DNA of 64,000 nt from Glandiceps talaboti (taxonomy: Eukaryota > Hemichordata > Enteropneusta > Spengelidae), in assembly GCF_964340395.1 (NCBI RefSeq), contig NC_135566.1:1861001-1925000 (forward strand). Reading direction: 5' to 3'. How positions within the stretch are numbered: position 1 is the first letter of the stretch; every line of letters starts with the position of its first letter. Shown in pieces: positions 31,301-40,582 of this stretch. Under the pieces are notes generated by a model. The model was not told the origin of the DNA. It did not search any database and saw nothing but the letters and a program-made list of their open reading frames with translations. Made by a program: the position numbers and the translations under genes.

Positions 31301-34300
31301 CCTGTCAGATAACTGTTTTTCAGACCTATATAATAATCCTAATCTAAAATGGGTCTTTAAGAGTTAGTATAACTTAGTCATAACATAAAGACAACTACAT
31401 GCTAGGTCAAAGACTCTGAACTGAAGTGAAAACTATGTTTGATTGTATGTAGGTAAGCCATCATCCCCCAGCAGCATCACTGCACTGTGAAAGTAAAGAA
31501 TGGGAATGTTGGCAGGAATTTACAATGACCAGTAAGTTCAGAGGCAAATATCTGCTCATCATTCCACAAGGTATAGCACATCTAAGATTCAAGAAAACTG
31601 GTAACCACTATACATGGAGGAAAGTTACATCAACAGTGCATAATATCATTGTGGGTAAACTCTGGGTGGATCAGGTAAGGATCAGATTTGTATGCTCTCA
31701 TTACTTGCAACATACAAAGGGTTTCATAGGGTTAAATATAGGTGTTTAGTGGGTAGAAATGCAGATATGGGCAACTCTGGGTTGATCTGGGAAGGATCAG
31801 ATTTGTATGCTATCATTACTTGCAACATACAAAGGGTTTCATAGGGTTGCATTTAAATTTGGGTTGGGTGTGGTGTGATAGAAATGGGTTCAGTGAATTA
31901 TGTGAACAGAAAGAGAGGACCAAATCATGTGGACAACAGGTGAGAATCAGAGTAGTTTTCACTTGACTGCAGACATGAAAAGGGTTTCATCGGGTTAAAT
32001 GTGGATAGAGTGGGTAGTCAGTACCAGCTTTGTATGTCTATGTCTGGAGAATGCAGTGGATTCCATATTTTGGATATAGGTATTCTGGGTAGATATACAT
32101 TCCTATATCACAACTTATAACAGTAAGCTTGTATCATTTAAAGTGATATAACAGGTTGTATGTTTGTTTGTAGTTTGTTTGCTATGAGGTTAGAGATTTA
32201 TTACATTTGTTTGTCAGTCATACATTTATTCATGTTACGTTTTTTTCTGTTTTCATAGTCTGGAGAGATGGACATCTTCAACCATAGGAATAAAGACAAT
32301 TGTCATTTAAAATACACTGCCTATAGCTATTTTTCTAGGGATATCCCCAGGAAGGTAAGTAACATAATCTCATCACATGGTAAATATAGTGTTTATGGTT
32401 CCAAGAATCAATCAGACAGTGCAATGTAGCTTTGGAACAATGAATTTGAAGAACGATAACGATGTTTTGATCTGTCAAATACAAGGTGTTCAGTAGAGGA
32501 GTCAAAATGTCATAGTACTGCTACTCCACAAAAAATCAGTACGATATCTCACTCCACTGGAAAATTTGTAAAACTTTGTAAATATTCAGACTCCAAATGG
32601 AAAAATTAATCAGAACACTGAATTACTAAAATAACAAGAGTTGATTTGATAATGGTATTCATTCAAGAACAGTACTTTCTCAACTTTACATTAAAAAAAA
32701 AATCAAAAAAAAAATCACAATCTAACTTCTACCTACTCTCTCAGTATATGATGCAGTACTTTTCTCTTTTCATCACCATCAACGAATTGTATGTAAAAAT
32801 GTTTCAAAAGCTTTCTTAATATTACAATAATATATTTTTAAATATATTATTTCAAATTCACTGCACAGATCAAAATATCATAAGTATGGTGTATATTATT
32901 GTTTACAGGTAACTGGTGTTGTTACTGATGTAGCTGGTACTGCCAAGTATGTAGTATCCGGTACTTGGGATAAAAAGATTGAAGCTGCCAAGATCTTACA
33001 TGGCGGTGAAAGACCTAGCTCAGGGGGAAAAGATAAACAGCAAGTTTACCAAACTGGACCACCTAGGTTACTGTGGCATCGTAACTATCCACCGTAAGTT
33101 GACCCCTTAGTAGTTATAGTCAATTTTGTACCGTCACAACAATTATGAAGGGGATTATCTTTATAAGATTTGTCAAACACCTATCATTGTATTACCTGTG
33201 CAGTATTATTATAGAAAAGGATGTGCTCATAATCATACAATAATATTCCTTAGCACAATCTGGCACGCAACCTTCAAATATAAAAGAAGAATCCAAGTGT
33301 TGAAATATGACTGAATGGCAGCAGTACTCAGTAAATTATATTTTACTAATTGTCTTCAGGTTAATGTAATAGATACTAAAACAAATTGAATGGTTGAGAA
33401 TAGCAATTTACTCTTCATGTGCATCTCCACAGCTATAGCCTGAATTGTGCTGTTATACCATTAGTACCATATAGTTGAGGTCATTTGTCAACACCAGAAC
33501 TCACCTTTGCCCCTCCCCCCTCCTCGCAAGCATGCACATACATACATACATACATACATACATACATACATACATACATACATACATACATACATACATA
33601 CATACATACATACATACATACATACATACATACATACATACATACATACATACATACATACATACATACATACATACATACATACATACATGCACATATA
33701 CACGCACATGCACACACACACACACATGCATGCATGCACACACACTCTCTCACAGGTTGTGAATTATGGCATCTATATCTATTGATGTGAGATTTGTACA
33801 TTACATTGACAGACCTGGAGCTGAACTGATGTATGGTATGACAGAGATGGCTATAACACTAAATGAAATGGAAGATGGTGTAGCACCTACTGACTCTAGA
33901 ACAAGACCAGATCAAAGGCATATGGAAAATGGCCAATGGAATGAAGCTAACCAGGTCAAAGTTCAGCTGGAAGAAAAGCAAAGAGCTCGTAGACGTAAAC
34001 GAGAAGCAGATGCAGCAGCAGCTCAGTCAGCAGGTATTTGCATACATTCAGTTGATTGGTTCTCAGTCAGCAGGTATTTGCATACATTCAGTTGATTGGT
34101 TCTCAGTCAGCAGGTATTTACATACATTCAGTTGATTGGTTCACTCTTATTACAGAATCATATAAAGAACTTGTGATAAATTTCAAATCTTTCAGCCATC
34201 TCTCTGATTTGAAATTCTTTTGATCATGTCTTCTCGTAGACACTTGAATAGTTCAGATTTCTTACTTCAGACATAACATTCTTTATTCATTCATTCATAT

Positions 34301-34587
34301 AATGTGAAAATGCTTCTTCTTCCCTTTGTTCCCATGAAAACTCTTTTTCAAAAAATAAAAAGATTTCTCACTCCCAGCACAACACTTTTAAATTCCTATA
34401 TGTAGTTTTGTGAACTCGGTCTTTCTGTTTTTCCTTAGGGAAAGTGTTTGAAAACTACAAAGCGGTATGGTTTGAGAAGAAACAAGACCCACAGACCAAG
34501 ATGATGACACACACCTACAACGGACTGTACTATGATTGCAAAGAGAGACAAGACTGGGGTAAATGTCCTGATATCTTTACAACGTAA
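708..34587 (+). CDS. OSBP: Oxysterol-binding protein (OSBP/OSBP2 type), 5'-truncated by the window
   Basis: Lipid-transfer protein exchanging cholesterol/oxysterol for PI4P at ER-Golgi contacts (family knowledge). Coding exons: 708-955, 24328-24511, 26791-26905, 27371-27545, 27814-27990, 30285-30530, 31453-31674, 32259-32354, 32909-33093, 33813-34033, 34439-34587. All have GT-AG borders and their phases join into 671 residues plus TAA. In order: the conserved CNDLIAKHG / [14 protein letters not shown] helical region; a [17 protein letters not shown] coiled coil; an acidic stretch with a canonical FFAT motif (EFFDAIDE, 26826-26849) for binding ER VAP proteins; a Ser-rich linker; then the sterol-binding domain from [11 protein letters not shown], with [10 protein letters not shown] and the family signature EQVSHHPP split by the intron 30531-31452. 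It ends in WxxCPDIF, as in vertebrate OSBP. The PH domain must lie upstream of position 1. Resemblance to human OSBP is strong throughout. OSBP and OSBP2 split in vertebrates, so one invertebrate gene probably represents both. Confidence 0.96.
1641..1745. repeat. (GATG/GAAT/GACG)n microsatellite
   Basis: About 105 bp of variant tetranucleotide repeats: GAAT units, then GATG, then four GACG units, then GATA/GATG. Confidence 0.9.
3329..3437. repeat. Short tandem repeat, period about 47-49
   Basis: TACAGTGGTTTA recurs near 3330, 3377 and 3426, with AGTCTTACAGGGCTGAACAAC between copies in the first two units. Confidence 0.7.
4121..4321. repeat. GT-rich compound microsatellite
   Basis: (GT)n grades into (GTCT)n and GTTT variants over 200 bp. 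The long open frames here on both strands (Cys/Val and Thr/His runs) are repeat artefacts. Confidence 0.95.
4691..4816. repeat. Tandem duplication, period 73
   Basis: TAAAACGAAAAAAAA..TATCCACAG..ACAGGTAAATTAGATA occurs at 4691 and again at 4764 with few differences. Confidence 0.8.
5962..6110 (+). repeat. Dispersed repeat family R1, copy 1
   Basis: Degenerate copy of a short interspersed repeat marked by TAAAATCTACCTG, TTTTACCAGAGTT and a closing CTTTCAGTTACC-like block. Other copies: 19368-19545, 27190-27300, 36775-36965 (reverse) and 45984-46125. Confidence 0.5.
7569..7890. mobile_element. Foldback MITE family M1, copy 1
   Basis: The centre is a hairpin: CAAGTCCTTGTTTGTAACTCA (7651 region) pairs with TGAGTTACAAACAAGGACTTG (7761 region) around a TTGTTGTACATACAATGACAA core. 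Outer arms (TTGATAAAACA near 7590, TGTTTTATCAA near 7830; CATCCATATGG near 7872) match the better preserved copy at 51063-51369. There is no coding capacity, so this would be a non-autonomous DNA element. Confidence 0.7.
8253..8271. repeat. Poly-C tract (19 C)
   Basis: An uninterrupted run of C within the OSBP intron. Runs of this length also occur at 50047-50066 (G) and 58281-58314 (C). Confidence 0.95.
8498..8880. repeat. Minisatellite, period 36, about 10.6 copies
   Basis: The unit is GGCCCCTGGCTATAAACTGA followed by TCATCTCTGGACAGCA, with point variants (CCAT for CCCCT, GTTC for GATC). Because 36 is a multiple of 3, the minus strand stays open as a 12-residue repeat ([12 protein letters not shown]) for 123 residues. 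No gene context supports translation. Confidence 0.95.
9650..9818. repeat. Tandem duplication, period about 92
   Basis: AGTCTTTCCTTGGCTTACTT is present at 9661 and 9753, each followed by a T-run and GAGTTGTA. Confidence 0.8.
10782..10850 (+). CDS. Candidate alternative first exon of OSBP
   Basis: An ATG at 10782 opens 23 codons ([20 protein letters not shown] then SLQ) ending exactly at a CAG|GTGATT donor at 10850/10851. It ends in phase 0, as does the normal upstream exon, so it could splice directly to the exon at 24328. Local CpG density is higher than in the surrounding intron (GATGACGTCG, GCGCTTCG). The product would lack the PH domain and the first helical region, resembling the short ORP4 isoforms known in vertebrates. 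This is inference only; chance occurrence is possible. Confidence 0.35.
12919..13168. repeat. Minisatellite, period 62, 4 copies
   Basis: The unit begins CATTGATCAGTTGCCAATAT and ends GTACAGTGCCAAAGTCTT. Copies start at 12919 and 12981 and repeat with few changes. Confidence 0.95.
13252..13325. repeat. (TTCTC)n microsatellite
   Basis: Near-perfect pentanucleotide repeat of about 74 bp, one strand pure pyrimidine. Confidence 0.95.
15196..15690. repeat. Degenerate tandem repeat, period about 139
   Basis: AGATCAGACCATCGATATGT, TTTCTTATTGTGGAGATCAG and CTGACAAAACGTAATCATTA recur in the same order; the last is at 15370 and 15509. Three to four diverged copies. Confidence 0.75.
16423..16552. repeat. 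(CCTA)n microsatellite
   Basis: Interrupted CCTA/CTAT tetranucleotide array within the OSBP intron. Confidence 0.95.
16736..16975. repeat. (CATA)n plus (CA)n microsatellite
   Basis: About 215 bp of CATA units with a few AATA and GTTA variants, then about 24 bp of CA. It produces spurious Tyr-Ile-His-Thr and Cys-Met-Tyr-Val frames on both strands. Confidence 0.97.
17885..18032. repeat. Tandem repeat, period 50, 3 copies
   Basis: ATTGTAAGTTGGAATGTAAC followed by CGACCAATTA starts at 17890, 17940 and 17990 with small differences. Confidence 0.85.
19368..19545 (+). repeat. Dispersed repeat family R1, copy 2
   Basis: Contains ATTTTACCAGGGTTCCCATC and TTTCCCCTCTGTTACCAAGG, as in the copies near 27190 and 45984. 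Confidence 0.5.
19590..19767. mobile_element. Foldback (hairpin) element
   Basis: GAACCCCATG..GAGTGC..GGTATTTGCAC..AGTGCTTGCAGTGTT at 19590-19654 is answered in reverse complement by AACACTACAAGCACGAGTGC..AAATACCCC..GCACTC..CATGGGGTTC ending at 19767. Each arm is about 85 bp, the loop is near ACTCGCTTCGCTC, and CpG is denser than around it. A non-autonomous DNA transposon is the simplest reading; no clear target-site duplication is visible. Confidence 0.65.
20776..20832. repeat. (CA)n microsatellite
   Basis: About 56 bp of perfect CA repeats. Confidence 0.97.
22146..22320. repeat. (CA)n microsatellite with CG interruptions
   Basis: About 175 bp of CA with a central CGCGCACACACACGCGCG variant block, followed by (AT)5. 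Potentially Z-DNA forming. It is the cause of the Thr-His and Cys-Val open frames. Confidence 0.97.
24052..24275. repeat. Tandem repeat, period 86, about 2.6 copies
   Basis: TGATGCAC begins at 24061, 24147 and 24233, each followed by ACTGACTG and a GGACATTAAGTATA block. It lies just upstream of the exon at 24328. Confidence 0.85.
24992..25084 (+). CDS. Candidate 93-nt cassette exon of OSBP
   Basis: It follows a strong pyrimidine-rich acceptor (TTTATGTTCTTATGTTAG, ending 24991) and ends at CTTG|GTAATT. It is 93 nt long and carries phase 1 on both sides, exactly matching the neighbouring exons (phase 1 out of 24511, phase 1 into 26791). The frame is fully open in the needed phase and would add 31 residues (starting [19 protein letters not shown]) just before the acidic FFAT region. 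Seen: sites, phase, openness. Inferred: use as an alternative exon. I do not recognise the inserted peptide. Confidence 0.45.
26107..26657. repeat. Homogeneous minisatellite, period 74, about 7.4 copies
   Basis: Unit: ACAGAAACTTCCTCCATATC, ACAGTAAATTTGACAGTAAA, TTTATTGAAACTTTATCCCG, TTCACAGTAAATTT. Copies are almost identical. Each has two pyrimidine-rich stretches ending in CACAG, so the array holds many acceptor-like sites about 130 bp before the true acceptor at 26790. Confidence 0.97.
27190..27300 (+). repeat. Dispersed repeat family R1, copy 3
   Basis: Contains CTGGTAAAAACTAC, GGATTTACCCTCTGTATTGG and TTCCCAAGCCTTAGCAAACA, aligning with the copy at 45984-46125. Confidence 0.5.
28798..29060. 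repeat. Diverged tandem repeat, period about 68
   Basis: CATGAACACA(A/T)A(A/G)AGA recurs at 28800, 28869, 28936 and 29038, with AGAATACATCCAAG between copies. Confidence 0.8.
29800..30165. repeat. Tandem repeat, period 51
   Basis: ACTTTGAGACCATATACTAG followed by AGTAGTCTATTGAACTGTAC repeats about six times (for example at 29971, 30022 and 30073); the flanking units are longer and more diverged. Confidence 0.9.
30713..30800. repeat. Tandem duplication, period about 54
   Basis: ACTTGTACTTAGTTGTGTAC followed by AAA(C/T)AAATA occurs twice within OSBP intron 30531-31452. Confidence 0.75.
31651..32020 (+). repeat. Diverged tandem copies of an OSBP exon end and donor, period about 115
   Basis: The last 24 bases of the exon ending at 31674, plus donor and about 90 intron bases, are repeated at 31766-31850 (ACTCTGGGT at 31659 and 31774). 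A third, more degraded copy runs to about 32020. In copy 2 the donor GTAAGG has become GGAAGG, so it should be inactive. Confidence 0.8.
32511..32827 (+). repeat. Long inverted repeat, arm A (intronic)
   Basis: 317 bp in the OSBP intron 32355-32908. Its reverse complement stands at 35490-35812 with only a few substitutions and a different A-run length. It starts CATAGTACTGCTACTCCACA and ends CTTTCTTAATATTACAA. No terminal repeats or coding frame are seen, so its origin (inverted duplication or two transposon copies) is open. Confidence 0.9.
33536..33752. repeat. (CATA)n plus CA-rich microsatellite
   Basis: About 155 bp of perfect CATA repeats, then CA, CATG and CT-rich sequence. It lies 60 bp before the OSBP exon at 33813. 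Confidence 0.97.
34022..34141 (+). repeat. Triplicated exon end and splice donor, period 40
   Basis: The unit CTCAGTCAGCAG|GTATTTGC plus ATACATTCAGTTGATTGGTT occurs at 34022, 34062 and 34102. The first copy is the real end of the OSBP exon 33813-34033. All three keep an intact CAG|GTATTT donor. Use of donor 2 or 3 would add 40 or 80 nt and shift the frame; the exon frame meets a stop at 34093-34095. Confidence 0.92.
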
Positions 34588-36000
34588 AGAAGGACTACTA
34601 ATGGCTGTACTCGGTTGCCATGGCAACCAAGTAATGCAGTCCCATCCAGCCATACTTTTCTACCTGGCTGTGTGTGGGAGCTGTTTCAAGTTCAACTTCA
34701 AGTTCAAGTGGTGCTGGATTTTTTTATTATGTGTATTTTGATTCAGTCCAACCCAGAGTATATGACATTGACATTTGACATTGCAAGGAAGGAAGTTTTA
34801 AAGCGTCAAGAGAGACTATAGGGGAATGTACATAGCCTGGGTATGCCATTTATGCAACACAATTTCAACTTTCTTGTAGAAAATGATGTATAGCTCCTAG
34901 CATTTCAAGCAAAGACAGCTTTTTTTAAAGGGACACATTTTGTAACTGAATATCTAGTTTTGGTGATTATCATTATACGTCATACACATACATAACGCAC
35001 TGTAAAACTTGTTTAGAAGCAAATCACCATCAACAGAGCATAAAGAGATATTTTAGTGTGCACAAGGAAACTTTCTAACCAAGACTGGGATTTTATTTCA
35101 GTTTTGTTTTGGTACTCAAAAATTTTTTTATCATAATTTTATTTTTGTGTCCATTTTGGAAAGCTGGTGAGAATTGCTGGTGTTTTATAGACTGTAAACT
35201 TTGGAATCAAAGAATATTCCAAATGATTCAAAAGTAACCACCAAAATTTGTAAGTTACAGACTGTGTCCCTTTAATATACATGTGGTAAACATTGGATTT
35301 CTTGCCCCAAGTATTTCTCTGTCATGTTTTCATTTAGCAAAATAAAATAATGCATTATGAGCCGTCGCTGTCAATTCCTCACTTCATAGTAGCTTTTCAT
35401 TTATGATATTATCATACTAGCACTCTTTGTCTTCTGAACAACTGATAAATCATGCAAATTCCAAGACAATCCAAACATTCGGGGCTTCCTTGTAATATTA
35501 AGAAAGCTTTTGAAACATTTTTACATACAATGTGTTGATGGTGATGAAAAGAGAAAAGTACTGCATCATATACTGAGAGAGTAGGTAGAAGTTAGATTGT
35601 GATATTTTTTTTTTTTTTATTTTTTTTTGGAATGTAAAGTTGAGAAAGTACTGTTCTTGAATGAATACCATTATCAAATCAACTCTTGTTATTTTAGTAA
35701 TTCAGTGTTCTGATTAATTTTTCCATTTGGAGTCTGAATATTTACAAAGTTTTACAAATTTTCCAGTGGAGTGAGATATCGTACTGATTTTTTGTGGAGT
35801 AGCAGTACTATGATTGTCAAATCGTTTTAAGAATTAAAAACCACTCTTCTACTCCGTGTTTCCTTTGTTGAAGTTGTTGCTTTCCAGATAATGAAAGTAT
35901 TCTTTTAAAAAATGATAACTCTCATACTCATGATAAGTATACTTACTAATAACATTATTAAGGTGCAATAAAAGCCTCTAGTGGCTGTACTTTATTTTTC
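34588..36000 (+). other. OSBP 3' UTR and flank with two candidate poly(A) signals
   Basis: After the TAA at 34585-34587 comes AT-rich sequence with AATAAA at 35341-35346 and again at 35967-35972. Arm B of the long inverted repeat lies between them, so the choice of poly(A) site would decide whether the mature mRNA carries it. The UTR limits are inferred. Confidence 0.5.
35490..35812 (-). repeat. Long inverted repeat, arm B (3' flank)
   Basis: 323 bp reverse complement of 32511-32827, separated from it by about 2.66 kb that includes the last three OSBP exons. The near identity points to recent duplication or gene conversion. Confidence 0.9.
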
Positions 36001-36774
36001 TTTTGTTTTTCTGAGGAAAAATATTCTGTAGAGTGAAAATTCAAATCCTCTTTCAATTTGTTATTGAAGTTTGAAGTTAAAGAGAATACAAAAGTTAATT
36101 AAGACTAGATTTTGAGTACAGTTTTGGTTATGTGAAAAAGACTGAAGTTTTCCTCCCAAGTTTTTAAGGTTTCTCCCAGAATGTTGTGATATTTGCAAAA
36201 GTGGGAGTAACATGAGTATTATGTAATCTTTTGTGATGCAAATTTTTCATGAATTCTGCCATTCTTTTCAGGGGTGTATATCATCTTAGCGTAGTTTGAT
36301 GATCGTCAGGTGAAAGGAATATAACATTGTTTAAATCAGACTCTAGGTAATAATAGTCTTGTAGAACTTACAACATTGAGAGATTTACCGTCCCTGATAA
36401 AGTTTGAACCAGTGAAAATATGACAACTTTGTTGGGCTTCTATTTTTTAGATGAGTGTAAATATGTTCTAGAAGTTCAAAGTTATCAGTTACCAGTTAGT
36501 ATATCTTTACATTACAATGCATATATGAATGTTTTCAATCATTAATAGAGTGGGATAAGGCCAGGATGAAGTTATATCACATCATTTTTCTCCCTAAAAC
36601 TGTAAATTGATTTGTACAAGAATGTGGTCTGCCATAGCTTCACTCTTGAGAAAAGGGGAATAGACTTCAGATTCAAGTTATGTTTGAAAGTAGACTGAGG
36701 TATTTAGTACATTGGTACTCGTAATCTTTAGCTGAACTTGATTGTTTGTAAGAGATGATTATAGCAGTGTACAC

Positions 36775-36965
36775 ATTGTTTCAGTCTGGTAAGGAAAGTC
36801 ACAATTCCTGAAAGTGTATTATCATACAGTGGTTTTGCTAAGATTGGGAAATCCTGGTAACAGAAGGTATGAATTCCCATACCAGATGTTGTTGGGCACA
36901 CAGGTAGATTATACCTACTTACTGACCTTAATAAAAATACAATTATGGCACATAGATGAACGGGG
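36775..36965 (-). repeat. Dispersed repeat family R1, copy 4 (reverse)
   Basis: On the minus strand it reads TTCTGTTACCAGGATTTCCC then AATCTTAGCAAAACCAC, closely matching 46080-46125. Confidence 0.55.
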
Positions 36966-36967
36966 TG

Positions 36968-37098
36968 TGCATATCTCATATATTACCATATTTGGCATAT
37001 CTGATACATTACCATATTTGGCATATCTGATATATTACCATATTTGGCATATCTGATATATTACCATATTTGGCATATCTGATATATTACCATATTTG
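36968..37098. repeat. Tandem repeat, period 26
   Basis: Five copies of CATATCTGATA(C/T)ATTACCA followed by TATTTGG. Confidence 0.95.
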
Positions 37099-37496
37099 GG
37101 CATTACTAACATACAACTTTTTAGACCATAGCAAGCAAGTTATCAGGGACATGGGTGGTTGAGCATTAAAGGAGCGACTGCTTCCAAGTTTGGTTACACA
37201 GTTATTGATTGGTCAGTAGTGTGTAGTATTTGATACATAAGGGCTTGGACAGCCATTCAAGATCTACCTTTTAAACTGCTTGAAAATCAACTTTTAATCT
37301 GAGCATGCCCAGGAGGACAGGGTTAGCATAAATGAATATTCACATCCTGCACAAATGTGATTTGCTGCCACTGTATGCAAAATATGTATCTGTCATATCT
37401 AGTTTTGACTTTAAATCAAGAAATTGTTTATCAGAAATTTACTGTTGAACAAAACTCCAATGTTAGTCATCACAAAGCATTAGCAGTTTAACAAGC

Positions 37497-37676
37497 CCCT
37501 CCATCCCCCACCCAAGGCCCCCTCTCTCGACTTCCATCCCCACCCATGGCCCTCTCTCTGTACCTCCATCCCCACCCAAGACCCTCTCTACCTACCTCCA
37601 TCCCAACTGGTGACCCATGGCCCTTTCTCTGTACCTCCATCCCCACCCACGACCCTCTCTCTCTCTCCCTACCTCC
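37497..37676. repeat. Pyrimidine-rich tandem repeat, period about 30
   Basis: Irregular repeats of CTCCATCCCCACCCA(T/A)GG followed by CCCTCTCTCTGTAC. One strand is almost pure pyrimidine. Confidence 0.85.
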
Positions 37677-38009
37677 ATGAAAGCACTCATTATTTCTTCA
37701 TTCAAGTTTGACATTAATCTGAGTGAAAACATTACAGACTGTTGACGTTTTTACATTTATAATTTATGCTGTATTTTTCCCAGCTGATGAACAGCAGATA
37801 TATTTATGCCTATGTTTATGTACATTTACATATCTACATTAGCTTATGCAGTCATCGATACATAAACTTTCATGTTAGCATATTTACATAATGTTTCTGC
37901 AAGTTTATGGCAATGGGATTGCACATATGTACAGCACAGTTCTGCACATACATGTATTATGCATATACAAGTTTGTGCATATCTATGCATGTGTACTCAT
38001 CTATCGTGG

Positions 38010-38320
38010 AGATGTTTGCATATGCATATGCATACACAGTGTTCCTAAGTTTATGCATATAGAAGCATATGCATACACAGTGTTCTTAGGTTTATGCCTA
38101 TGTAAGCATGTGCATATAGTGTTCCTAAGCACATGCGTACACAGTGTTCTTAAGTTTATGCCTATGTAAGCATGTGCATACACAGTGTTCTTAAGTTTAT
38201 GCCTATGTAAGCACATGCATACACAGTGTTCTTAAGTTTATGCCCATGTAAGCATATGCATATACTGTGTTCCTAAGTTTATGCCTATGTAAGAACATGC
38301 ATACACATGTATTCAGAAGG
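38010..38320. repeat. Tandem repeat, period 41
   Basis: GTGTTCTTAAGTTTATGCCT followed by ATGTAAGCA.ATGCATACACA repeats several times, with CCTATG/CCCATG at 38161, 38202 and 38243. More diverged GCATATGCATA-rich units flank it from about 37880 to 38480. Confidence 0.85.
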
Positions 38321-40582
38321 TTTATGCAGATTTTTGCATAGGCATACACCAGTAATCACAAGTTTATGCTGATGTATGCATATCAATGTGTATCAACATA
38401 TACTCAAGTTATACATAAACAGGCATATGTATGCTCATGTAGCTACAAGTTTATTCATACATATGCATGTTATATACATTGGTATAAAGTGTGGATGTAT
38501 AAGTTTATAGATATATGTATATTGTTTTATTTCAATGTAGCCCTGATAACTGTAGCAATTGTAATGTAATCAATAGGATTAGCAAGGAGCATAGAAACAA
38601 AATAGTAGCAAACACTCCACATGTAAAATTTAAAGAAAAAACCAAAAGCTGTATAATTTCCCTGCCTGTACATGTCTTGCTTTGAGATGAACAATTTTAA
38701 AACTCTAAAATCTGTCACTGGGGTAGGTACTTTGATAACAGTTTGTCAAAAGATATAGAAATTTACAGTTCAGAAAACAAGAAAGCATGTGAAACGAAAA
38801 CTAAGTGAATTGTTTAAAATGCCCAAACTTCTCTAAATCTTTCGCCAGTAATCACACTGAATGGATTTATGGACATTCCCTTTTATCCAGCTTCCAAGCC
38901 ATTACCTGGTACGAGAATCAAAAGAGCACCTTCAGGAGTCAATGTTCATATTCATGTCATAAGATGTGAGAGATTCAACATCGGCACATATATGCATGTG
39001 ATGTTTATGTTTGAAGGAATTCATTTCTATTCTATTTTCTTGTCACACTCATTACATAGCTTGCAAGGCAACAGAGAATAATTTTCATTTCAGATTTGGA
39101 CAAAATTCCAGTTGTTCAAAACAAAAACAGACTCATTATACATGCGGTCTAAGCACATAACCATCTGAACTTAATAGTTTTCCACAAAACAAAAAACAAA
39201 TCAGCAGTTGATATTTTGATTTATGTTATGCAGCCACAATGAACAAGTAAACTTGATTTGCTCATATTTCCATGTACATAACACTCTACACTCTACTCTA
39301 ACTATGCTGTCTGTACACGGTCCATTCATTGTCATACCACAGTTTATATTATGTTGAATAGTTTTTCCTCCCCTTTCAATATCTTTTGTAATTTTATTTC
39401 CACGGGAAGTTAGGGCCAGGCTGTGGTCAGGAACATGAAAGTCTTGTATCTGTATAAATGAATAAATAAAAAATGATGTGGGTACAATTGTAAATCTGTG
39501 TTGTCGATTATTCTTTTCTTTGTCTGTGACGCACATGCACGATATGAGGCTACTATAGATATACGTAGATATCCATACTATTATATGTAGGGTCTATGAT
39601 CGCATGCATATAATGCAACATATATTTTGTACTTCAGCTGTAAACAGCGCCCTCGGTGGTAGCACTCTCGAGGACAAATGTGACTTTGAATGGTCAGTGT
39701 TGTTTGAAAGTGTGTTAAATATATATTAGATCTCTGAACCCCCTCCCCCTTCAAATTATTAATATGTTATCGGTCTTCCTTGAAAAACGTAGGAAATTAA
39801 AAAAAAAAAATTGTGAGTGGCATGGCACACGGTTAGTTCGGAACTAACTGTACACATATTGCTAGTCCTGCATGCAGACATAAAATTACGTCGTCTCTTT
39901 CTTCTCCGAAAGCGAAACGCGTGCACATTGTCTGCAAGCAGGACTAATAATATTATATTGAGTGCTCGTGGCGGCAAAAAAGAATTTATACTCTTTCATG
40001 AGATGCAAATAAAGGGGATAACAAATCACAAAAACGTCTCCAGTTGTTATAATAGTGGAAGATACCTGTAAATTGCCCCTAGCCACAAAATGATACAGGT
40101 ACTAGGTACATATATTATTCGGAATCGGAAGCATGACTCGTACATCCATCATGGACACAGTCAGTATTTGAAAGGGACTGTGTAGTAAAGATTGAAAACA
40201 ACAGTGCTAGAACTTTTAATTGTTTGTTTTCAACTGATGCGTTCTGAAGTTAGTCAAAGTAATAGATTTAAATCTATATAAATGTAATAACTTTATTTAA
40301 TGGTGGTTATATAATATCTTAATTCGATACTCATTTTGATAAAAGAAAAAAAAGTATACCAAGCTAAGTTGGCCGCACCGTACTCACAAATATTCAAACA
40401 ATACCCTGACCATGTTTGCACGCGTACGGCAAAAGGAGACCTCATTTTCCCCCAAGGCCTTTTCCGTGCTAACACGGTGTTTTTTAATATTCGTAAACGC
40501 CACTGCTTCGTAATATGGCCAATATACAATGTTAGCTCACAAGTGACTGTGGTGTATACGTAGTCGTACTAAACCGTAGCTG

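Larger units (their letters stand above)
36000..40582. other. Intergenic region between OSBP and the PfpI gene
   Basis: AT-rich sequence with the repeats listed at 36775-38320 and short inverted segments around 39815-39975 (GTTAGTTCGGAACTAAC and a CTAGTCCTGC / GCAGGACTA pair). No coding exon is supported on either strand. Confidence 0.6.

Noticed and set aside
39815-39975. Frames on both strands sharing TVSSELTV
   Set aside because: Explained by a short palindrome (GTTAGTTCGGAACTAAC) and an inverted CTAGTCCTGC pair, not by coding.
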